A stretch of 12,626 bases of DNA from Spirochaetae bacterium HGW-Spirochaetae-7 (GTDB lineage Bacteria > Spirochaetota > Spirochaetia > Treponematales > UBA12059). The DNA lies in NCBI GenBank assembly GCA_002839245.1, contig PGXR01000071.1:6773-19398 (forward strand), written 5' to 3'. Both the position numbers and the translations under genes were made by a program. Below, one piece after another: positions 1-5,634 of this stretch; the first letter of the stretch is position 1; each line of letters begins with the position of its first letter. The notes below the pieces were generated by a model, which ran no database searches, had not been told where the DNA came from, and saw only the letters and a program-made list of their open reading frames with translations.

Positions 1-1
1 G

Positions 2-661
2 GTGGACAACATCGTCGATGCCGTCAAGCTCGTCGGGCTCCGGGGCATCAAGAACCTGCTGTTCTCCTACGGATCCCAGAAGATCCTGGCCAGCCAGAAG
101 GGCCTCGACCAGAAGGTGCTCTGGGATCACAGCTACCGCTGCGCCTACTACGCCTACAACCTGGCCAAGAATTTCAAGCCGGGGAACCGGGCCCTCCAGG
201 ACGACGCCTACGTCGGCGGCATGCTCCACGACATGGGCAAGATCATCTTCTCGTCGATACACCCTGAATTGCTCGATCACATCAAGGCGTTCTGCGACAC
301 CAAGGGTATCGAGAGGGGCACCTTCGAGGATTTGGCCGGAGGCATGAACCATTCGGAGATTGGCGCGCGGGTCGCCGAGAAATGGAATTTCCCCGAGTCG
401 CTGGTCGCTGCCATCCGTTTCCACCACGAGCCCGCGTTGATGACCACGGACTTCAAGGATGTGGTCTTCGCCGTCTATCTGGCCAATGTCTTCTGCGAGT
501 ACGAGACGGGCAGCATGGCCTGGGACCAGATTGAGTCGATAGTATTGCAGGATTACGGATTCCTGAGCGACAAGCAGTTCGCCAGGACCGTCGAGCAGTT
601 CGGCGAAGGATTCAGGCAGGAGTCGATAAAGCAGAGGGAAACGCCGGCTTCCAAGCACTGA
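2..661 (+). CDS. HDOD-domain protein, 5' end missing
   Basis: Probable signalling or regulatory protein with an HDOD (HD-related output) domain; the frame is open to the window edge, so the GTG at position 2 may be an internal Val codon and the N-terminus is missing. Visible over 219 residues: HSYRCA (His43), GGMLHDMGK (His76-Asp77, Lys80), NHSEIGARVAEKWNFPESL (His117) and RFHHEP (His141-142), which are the HDOD hallmarks in order. The HD pair is intact, whereas many HDOD domains lose it, so metal binding is possible but enzymatic activity is not implied. HDOD proteins usually act in signal transduction, often downstream of two-component or cyclic-nucleotide pathways; the partner here is unknown because the N-terminal part and upstream genes are outside the window. 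Its last 50 bases overlap the 3' end of the opposing carboxypeptidase gene. Confidence 0.85.
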   Translation: MDNIVDAVKLVGLRGIKNLLFSYGSQKILASQKGLDQKVLWDHSYRCAYYAYNLAKNFKPGNRALQDDAYVGGMLHDMGKIIFSSIHPELLDHIKAFCDTKGIERGTFEDLAGGMNHSEIGARVAEKWNFPESLVAAIRFHHEPALMTTDFKDVVFAVYLANVFCEYETGSMAWDQIESIVLQDYGFLSDKQFARTVEQFGEGFRQESIKQRETPASKH

Positions 662-1478
662 CGACCTGCCGGGAGTCCCAGGCGGCGATGAAATCCAGCG
701 TGTAGCGCTGGAAGCCCCCGAACCAGGTTCGCTCCAGTTCGGCTCCCGCCCTGGTAATGAAGCGGTAGTGCCAGCTTTCCCAAACGTAGCCGGTCACCGC
801 TTCTCCGTCCATGGGATAGGACAGGGAAAACCCGAAGCGCCAGGCGTTGGTCGCGAGCCATATCCCCGCCTTCGTGGCCGCGAACGAGTCGTCGATGCTG
901 CCGAAGTCGATCGCCGTCCCAAGCTGGTGCTGCGAAGTTCCCGGCCTAGCCGAGAACCGCGACGCCTCCGACTCGCCATACCGGGCGGCGTAGCGCTTGA
1001 ACAACTGGTCCTGGTAAGCGTACGAGCGATAGGATGACGAGAACACCAGAGTTACACCATCCTTCCGCGCAGCCTCGTCCATGGCGAGCACGGCGGCCAT
1101 GACGGGCTTCCTGAGCCGCAGATCCTGGCGCGATACCGAGAGAGGATAGTCGTTCAGCGATACCAGGTCAGCCGGTTCGAACCCGGGATGCAGCGCATGC
1201 TCCTTGTCGACCTGGGTGAGGAGACCGCCCGACGCCTTCGATTCATCGAGCGCGGCGCCAAGCAGCGTGAAGAACCGTTCCGGATCGGCACGGATCGCCG
1301 CTTCGGAACGCGCCGCGACGTCCGGGGGCAGGACCGACAGGGCTCTAACCGCCGATGCCACCCTGGGGTCGTCGCGCGCTGCCGTACCCGGGGTTTCCCG
1401 CGCGTTGGGCGAACCACCGCCGCATGAGACGAAGGCCAAGCCTGTCGCGATTATCGATGCCGCCATGAGCCTCTTCAT
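612..1478 (-). CDS. VanY-type D-alanyl-D-alanine carboxypeptidase, lipoprotein
   Basis: Predicted zinc D,D-carboxypeptidase of the VanY/peptidase M15B family, trimming the terminal D-Ala from peptidoglycan stem peptides in the periplasm. The 288-residue product starts with a short basic n-region, a hydrophobic stretch and a lipobox ending at Cys19 (LAFVSC), followed by a Gly/Ser linker, so it is likely a lipoprotein. The catalytic domain occupies about 115-245: SSYRSY (148-153), SQHQLGTAIDFG with zinc ligands His184 and Asp191, and ESWHYRF with catalytic Glu234 and zinc ligand His237. All expected zinc and catalytic residues are present. The ATG at 1478 is chosen because it directly gives the signal peptide; only a weak GAGG lies just upstream. 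It is monocistronic as far as seen, divergent from the helicase-like gene, and overlaps the HDOD gene tail to tail. The neighbourhood gives no sign of vancomycin resistance; housekeeping wall remodelling is the simpler role. Confidence 0.87.
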   Translation of the reverse strand: MKRLMAASIIATGLAFVSCGGGSPNARETPGTAARDDPRVASAVRALSVLPPDVAARSEAAIRADPERFFTLLGAALDESKASGGLLTQVDKEHALHPGFEPADLVSLNDYPLSVSRQDLRLRKPVMAAVLAMDEAARKDGVTLVFSSSYRSYAYQDQLFKRYAARYGESEASRFSARPGTSQHQLGTAIDFGSIDDSFAATKAGIWLATNAWRFGFSLSYPMDGEAVTGYVWESWHYRFITRAGAELERTWFGGFQRYTLDFIAAWDSRQVVSAWKPAFPSALSTPA

Positions 1479-1541
1479 GCCTCGACTCTACTCATTGCCG
1501 CTCCGGTGGGCAATAGCGCCGGCATTGGGTACGGCCCTGCC

Positions 1542-1570
1542 TTCACAACCGGGTTCACGCGTTGTATAGT
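1542..1570 (+). promoter_or_regulatory. Sigma70-like promoter for the helicase-like/nagAB genes
   Basis: TTCACA (1542-1547), a 17-base spacer and TATAGT (1565-1570) match the -35 and -10 consensus at 5 of 6 positions each, with optimal spacing. The predicted transcript starts near 1577, giving a leader of about 65 nt before the ATG at 1642. A small inverted repeat (ACAAC at 1545-1549, GTTGT at 1561-1565) straddles the spacer and could be an operator or chance. I saw no convincing promoter facing the other way for the carboxypeptidase gene in this 163-bp divergent gap. Confidence 0.6.
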
Positions 1571-1641
1571 ATGAAGGCATTGCTTCGATACGAACCGTAG
1601 GCCTGAAGGCTCTGCGAACCATACATACGGCGGGATTACTT

Positions 1642-3444
1642 ATGGAAATTGAAAATACTGCATTCGACGAGCGCATCAGGTCAGCGCTCGAGAGGCTCTG
1701 TCCGGGGCGGCCGGGCAAGATCGCGGCCGAGCTGTCCGAAAACATAAGGACCGGCGGCGCCGTGGCACGCGTCAGGCTTGGGGCGGCCCGCGATCCGGTT
1801 CTGATGGCCGCGATTGCCGACCGTCTTGCCGACGAGCCGGGACTCAAGGCCCTGGTCGTAGCTCCGGGCGATCGCGACGTGGCCGGTCTCAAGGAAGCGT
1901 TCGACGCCGTTGGCGGACGGGCCGGGTTGACCTGCTCGACTATTGGGCGCGACAGCGCCGCCGACGAGGCCGATGCCGTGATAGGCTCGATCGACGCGAT
2001 CGCCTCGCGCTCGGCCGCCGGTACCCTCGACGCGCGAAGCTTCGAGCTCGTCGCCCTGAGCGACCTTGACGCCATGGCCGACGCCGCGAACGCCGCCATG
2101 CTGCGCCGGGCGCTGGGGCCTTCGACGCCGTCGCGAAGGGTCATTGCCTTCTCCTCCGACCTGCATCCAGCCGGCCGGTCGATAGCGCGGGACCTTGTCG
2201 GCACCTTCGAGGAACTGGAGTTCGAAGCCGAGGGAGAACGCTCGAGGGCGGCGGAGAGCACGACCTACCTTGTTTCCGCCGAGGACAAGATCCGCCTGCT
2301 GCTTGGCATCATGAAGGCGACCGCGACCAGGCCGTTCGCTGTCTTCTGCGACGTGCGGGGTACCGCCGAGGACGCCATGCGGCGACTCCGGTCTGCCGGC
2401 ATACGCGTGGAATACATCCTTGGCAACCTGCCCCGGAAACGGGCAGTCCTCGAATCGGTGAAGTCAGGCGCATTCGAAGCCCTCGTCATGACGGACGAAG
2501 GCGCCGAAGGGCTGACGGGAAGCTGGGCGGCCGCGGTCGTCAACTGGGACCTTCCGCTCGAGGCAGAACCGTACATGGAGAGGCTCGAGCACCTTGACTC
2601 CTCCATACCGACCGCCAAAGTCTACAACTTCGCCTGCGAGCGGTACTCGTTTGGAATCCCGGCGATAGAACGCGCGCTTGGCGCCTCGCTCGGGGCAGTT
2701 GCTCCTGACCAGTCGATGATGGCCCCTGCCGAGGCCGTCGCCGTTTCCGCGAGGCCGGATGACAGGAATCCAAGGCGGTACCCCGAATCAGGCGGCGGCG
2801 ATCGAGGGAGCGTCAGGCGGAACGACGATGACAGGCGCGACAGGGGTGGTCAGTATGACGGCCGCTATGTCCGTGCAATCCAGGCCGACATCGCCGCCAT
2901 TACCGGCGGAGGCGCCTTGAGCGACGCGAAGCCCGCCGCGGCGGACCAGGACGCTCCTTCCAGGAAACGGGGACGGGGAAGCAGGGCAAGGAAGGGAAAC
3001 GCTCCCAAGCAGCCGGCGAAAACCGTAGCAAAGGGCTCGCCCAGGCAGGAACGGCCGGAAGCGCCTCGGCAGCGCGACGACTCAGCGTCCCGTGAAGCCC
3101 AGGCATCAAAACAGGGCAACAGGCAGCGGCGGGGTTCCAGGGGCAAGTCCGGCGGCGCCCGCCTGTCGGATCCCTATTCCGTGAGCATGGAGGAGCGCCT
3201 CCGCCTGTACCGGGAACGCTACGGCTCGGCAGGCAACTCTTCGGGCAACGCCGGCGGGAGCAAGCCCGGCAACGGCGATGGCGGCAGGCCGAGGAATGGG
3301 TCGAAGCCCGACGACCGCAGGAAAGGGCCACGCGACGGATCGGCCGCCGCGGCGCCGACCAGTTCCCAGAAAGCGCCTGATTCCGGCAACAAGCCCAAAG
3401 GGCTCGTCGGAGCCATCAGGAACCTTTTCGGGAAAAGGAAATAG
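1642..3444 (+). CDS. Degenerate DEAD-box-like helicase with long basic disordered tail
   Basis: A 600-residue protein laid out like a DEAD-box RNA helicase but without the catalytic residues. RecA-like domain 1 (about 1-200) keeps an Ia-like LVVAPGDRDVAGL (71-83), but the Walker A site is replaced by VRLGAARDP (about 44-52) with no GKT. The DEAD box reads SDLD (140-143) and the SAT motif reads SSD (171-173). RecA-like domain 2 (about 205-350) has motif IV-like PFAVFCDVRGTAEDAMRRL (231-249) and motif V-like ALVMTDEGAEGL (280-291). Motif VI, normally HRxGRxxR, is PYMERLEHL (310-318), so the arginine fingers are gone. Residues about 361-600 are low-complexity, rich in Arg, Lys, Gly, Ser, Asp and Pro, typical of a disordered RNA-binding tail. 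They contain a predicted helix SMEERLRLYRERYG (515-528) and end in an amphipathic basic segment, GLVGAIRNLFGKRK. I infer a non-catalytic RNA-binding or scaffold protein; ATP hydrolysis is unlikely. nagA follows after 21 bp or slightly more, so they are probably co-transcribed. Confidence 0.78.
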   Translation: MEIENTAFDERIRSALERLCPGRPGKIAAELSENIRTGGAVARVRLGAARDPVLMAAIADRLADEPGLKALVVAPGDRDVAGLKEAFDAVGGRAGLTCSTIGRDSAADEADAVIGSIDAIASRSAAGTLDARSFELVALSDLDAMADAANAAMLRRALGPSTPSRRVIAFSSDLHPAGRSIARDLVGTFEELEFEAEGERSRAAESTTYLVSAEDKIRLLLGIMKATATRPFAVFCDVRGTAEDAMRRLRSAGIRVEYILGNLPRKRAVLESVKSGAFEALVMTDEGAEGLTGSWAAAVVNWDLPLEAEPYMERLEHLDSSIPTAKVYNFACERYSFGIPAIERALGASLGAVAPDQSMMAPAEAVAVSARPDDRNPRRYPESGGGDRGSVRRNDDDRRDRGGQYDGRYVRAIQADIAAITGGGALSDAKPAAADQDAPSRKRGRGSRARKGNAPKQPAKTVAKGSPRQERPEAPRQRDDSASREAQASKQGNRQRRGSRGKSGGARLSDPYSVSMEERLRLYRERYGSAGNSSGNAGGSKPGNGDGGRPRNGSKPDDRRKGPRDGSAAAAPTSSQKAPDSGNKPKGLVGAIRNLFGKRK

Positions 3445-3465
3445 GCCGGGTTCTGGCACCGCACG

Positions 3466-4677
3466 ATGCGGATTCCCGCCGGCGCGATGCGACGGAGGTG
3501 TGATACGCCGATATTCTGCATCCACAACGCCACGCTCCTCGCCGGATACGCCCGGATGGAGAGTTGCGCCGTACTGGTCGAAGACGGCAAGATTGCCGAC
3601 GTCTTCTCGGAGAAGCGCTTCGCCCAGAAGACTTTCCCGCCTGGTGCCACGATATACGATGCCGGCGGGGCGTATCTCTCGCCCGGCTTCATCGATACCC
3701 ACATACACGGCTTCGCGGGCTTCGGTACAGAGGACCTGTCGGTCGACGCCATCGTCGCCATGTCCGACCACCTGGGAGGCTACGGCGTCACCGCCTTCTG
3801 CCCGACCATCTATCCCATGGACCTGGACGACATGGAAAGATCGATACAGGCCTGCGTAGGTGCCATGGGCAAGGAGACAGGCGCCCGCGTGATGGGCGTC
3901 CACCTTGAAGGCCCGTTCGTTTCCATGGCAAGGCTCGGCGTGCAGAAACCCGAATATGTCCGGTCAGTCGACCTCGAGGTGATGGAGCGACTGTACCGGG
4001 CGGGCCGGGGCCACATCACCAACATGACCGTTGCGCCCGAACTCAAGGGGATGAGGGAGCTGGCGCTGTACTGCCTTTCCAGGAACATACTACTCCAGGC
4101 CGGCCATACGGACGCCACCTACGAGAACATGATGGAAGGCATGCAGGCGGGCATCCTCCATTCCACGCACTTCTTCAACGCGATGAGCCGCCTGCACCAC
4201 CGGGACCCCGGGGCCGTTGGCGCCATACTCATAAACCCCGAGCTGTCCTGCGAGATCATCGCCGACGGCAAGCACGTCCACCCTGACCTCATACGCCTCC
4301 TCCTGCGAGACAAGCCGCAGAGCAAGGTCGTGCTGGTAACCGACGCGCTCAAGCCTACCGAACAGGAACGCTGCCCGCTCTACGCCAACCGCGAGGAGGT
4401 CGTGCTGGAGGACGGGGTCTTCCACCGCAAGAGCGATGGCGTGATAGCGGGCTCCTGCCTGACGATGATCGGCGGCGTCCGCAACCTGGCGGGATGGGGG
4501 GTGCCCGTCGAAGCGGCCGTCGAGATGGCCGCCAGCAACCCCGCGCGCATCATAGGGCTCGGCAAGCGCGGTCTCCTCGTGCCCGGCTACGAGGCGGACC
4601 TGGTCGTCTTCGACAAGGAATTTTCGGTGCTCGCCACGATGGTCGGCGGCGGCTTCGTGTTGAACGAGTTGGGCTAG
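3466..4677 (+). CDS. nagA: N-acetylglucosamine-6-phosphate deacetylase
   Basis: Cytoplasmic amidohydrolase that converts N-acetylglucosamine-6-phosphate to glucosamine-6-phosphate and acetate, the step before NagB. The TIM-barrel metal site is complete: SPGFIDTHIHGFAGFG with His79 and His81, GVHLEGPF with Glu148, AGHTDATYENMMEGM with His214, and STHFFNAMSRLHHRDPGA with His235. The catalytic acid Asp293 lies in VLVTDAL, IADGKHVHP supplies substrate-binding His270, and NPARIIGLGKRG closes the fold. Length is 403 residues from the ATG at 3466, slightly long for the family. The N-terminus is uncertain: neither ATG 3466 nor ATG 3487 has a Shine-Dalgarno sequence, whereas GGAGG lies at 3494-3498, inside this reading. 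Family alignment suggests the protein really begins near residues 15-16 (about 388 residues). It is followed by nagB 35 bp downstream and probably shares the transcript from the promoter at 1542. Confidence 0.95.
   Translation: MRIPAGAMRRRCDTPIFCIHNATLLAGYARMESCAVLVEDGKIADVFSEKRFAQKTFPPGATIYDAGGAYLSPGFIDTHIHGFAGFGTEDLSVDAIVAMSDHLGGYGVTAFCPTIYPMDLDDMERSIQACVGAMGKETGARVMGVHLEGPFVSMARLGVQKPEYVRSVDLEVMERLYRAGRGHITNMTVAPELKGMRELALYCLSRNILLQAGHTDATYENMMEGMQAGILHSTHFFNAMSRLHHRDPGAVGAILINPELSCEIIADGKHVHPDLIRLLLRDKPQSKVVLVTDALKPTEQERCPLYANREEVVLEDGVFHRKSDGVIAGSCLTMIGGVRNLAGWGVPVEAAVEMAASNPARIIGLGKRGLLVPGYEADLVVFDKEFSVLATMVGGGFVLNELG
3494..3498 (+). promoter_or_regulatory. Shine-Dalgarno GGAGG inside the nagA 5' end, no standard start after it
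   Basis: GGAGG at 3494-3498 is the strongest ribosome-binding sequence near nagA. In the nagA frame the codons after it are TGT, GAT, ACG (3505), CCG, ATA (3511) and TTC, so no ATG, GTG or TTG is in frame at usable distance. ACG lies 6 nt and ATA 12 nt after it. The GTGs at 3498 and 3500 are out of frame. Either the gene uses a rare initiator, or a base is missing or extra in the assembly, or the motif is coincidental and ATG 3487 or 3466 is used. Confidence 0.5.
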
Positions 4678-4712
4678 AGGGCCTCGCGGCCCGGCCCGTG
4701 AAGGGAACGAAC

Positions 4713-5522
4713 GTGCGACTGATAATCCGCAAGGACTACGACGCTGTCTCCGAGTGGGCCGCCAATTTCGTTGCCCGGCGAATACTTGCCGGCAAGGCGC
4801 AGGCCGCGGGGAGGCCATTTGTCCTGGGATTGCCCACCGGTTCCTCGCCTCTTGGCCTGTACGAGCGCCTCGTCGGCCTCCACGACCGAGGCGCGCTTTC
4901 CTTCCGGAACGTCGTGACGTTCAACATGGACGAATACGTCGGACTGCCCGAGGACCATCCGCAGAGCTACCACAGCTTCATGAAGGAACGCCTTTTTTCC
5001 CGTGTCGACATACTGCCGGGCAACACCAACCTCCTCGATGGCAATGCCCCCGACCTGGACGCCGAATGCGCCCGCTACGAAGCGGCCATCGCGGCCGCGG
5101 GGGGGATCGACCTGTTCGTCGGTGGCGTGGGCGAGGACGGCCATATCGCGTTCAACGAGCCCGGTTCTTCGCTGGCGTCGAGGACGAGGGTGAAGACGCT
5201 GACCCGGGACACGCGCATGGTGAACTCCCGCTTTTTCGGAGGCGACCCCGATGCGGTGCCTCCGACCGCGCTGACGGTAGGCGTAGGCACCATCATGGAC
5301 GCCCGCGAGGTGCTCATCCTGGTCTCCGGGGCCAACAAGTCCCGCGCCCTCCGCCACGCGATAGAGGAAGGCGTCAACCACCTGTGGACATTCTCGTGCC
5401 TCCAGCTGCACCCCAGGGTAGTCGTCGTCTGCGATGAACGGGCGACCGACGAGCTCAAGGTCGGCACCGTGCGCTACTTCAACGAGATCGAGGCGCCGAA
5501 CTTCGAAAATTCCATCCGCTGA
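4713..5522 (+). CDS. nagB: Glucosamine-6-phosphate deaminase
   Basis: Cytoplasmic aldose-ketose isomerase/deaminase that converts glucosamine-6-phosphate to fructose-6-phosphate and ammonia, delivering the NagA product to glycolysis. The 269-residue product has near-standard length (266 in E. coli). Seen: LGLPTGSSPLGLY phosphate loop (38-50), FNMDEYVGL with Asp73, and GGVGEDGHIAFNEPGSSL with Asp142, His144 and Glu149, equivalent to the E. coli catalytic Asp72, Asp141, His143 and Glu148. SRTRVKTL keeps Arg159 and Lys161, matching residues of the E. coli allosteric N-acetylglucosamine-6-phosphate site, so allosteric activation by the NagA substrate is plausible. GTG 4713 is chosen because it gives the family N-terminus (MRLII) and has AAGGGA six nt upstream; the in-frame GTG at 4698 is an alternative that adds five residues. 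Confidence 0.96.
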   Translation: MRLIIRKDYDAVSEWAANFVARRILAGKAQAAGRPFVLGLPTGSSPLGLYERLVGLHDRGALSFRNVVTFNMDEYVGLPEDHPQSYHSFMKERLFSRVDILPGNTNLLDGNAPDLDAECARYEAAIAAAGGIDLFVGGVGEDGHIAFNEPGSSLASRTRVKTLTRDTRMVNSRFFGGDPDAVPPTALTVGVGTIMDAREVLILVSGANKSRALRHAIEEGVNHLWTFSCLQLHPRVVVVCDERATDELKVGTVRYFNEIEAPNFENSIR

Positions 5523-5565
5523 TCGGGGTTGTCGGCAAGGCGGAGTTGCGCCGGAGCCCCCGGTC
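5521..5565 (+). other. Stem-loop in the nagB-glgP gap
   Basis: GATCGGGG (5521-5528), starting in the nagB stop codon, can pair with CCCCGGTC (5558-5565) over eight pairs including one T-G wobble, enclosing an inner GGCG/CGCC hairpin (5539-5542 with 5549-5552). No T-run follows, so it is not a classic intrinsic terminator. It may stabilise or process the nag mRNA end, or reduce read-through into glgP. No function is proven. Confidence 0.4.
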
Positions 5566-5574
5566 GATTATCAT
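5546..5574 (+). promoter_or_regulatory. Possible promoter for glgP
   Basis: TTGCGC (5546-5551), a 17-base spacer and TATCAT (5569-5574) resemble a sigma70 promoter, with a weak -35 (3 of 6) and a good -10 (5 of 6). The predicted start near 5581 gives a leader of about 54 nt before the glgP ATG. It overlaps the stem-loop described at 5521-5565. The 112-bp gap after nagB makes a separate promoter reasonable, but read-through from nagB is equally possible. Confidence 0.3.
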
Positions 5575-5634
5575 TCATTGAAACGCGCCGTCCCTCGACA
5601 GCGCCATCCTCAGCCTTCGAACCGGTGGTACCAC

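Noticed and set aside
612..1478. Vancomycin-resistance interpretation of the VanY-like gene
   Set aside because: No vanH, vanA/B, vanX, vanR or vanS is nearby; VanY-type carboxypeptidases are widespread housekeeping enzymes.
1488..2261. Minus-strand frame in the first part of the helicase-like gene
   Set aside because: Ser/Ala/Arg-rich low-complexity translation with no start signal; it would also remove the promoter region.
2761..3444. Low-complexity tail as a tandem repeat or CRISPR-like array
   Set aside because: The repetitiveness is compositional (Arg, Gly, Ser, Lys); there is no fixed repeat unit or spacer pattern.
3106..3903. Minus-strand frame spanning the end of the helicase-like gene and the start of nagA
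   Set aside because: No recognisable domain and it overlaps two supported genes; best explained as a shadow.
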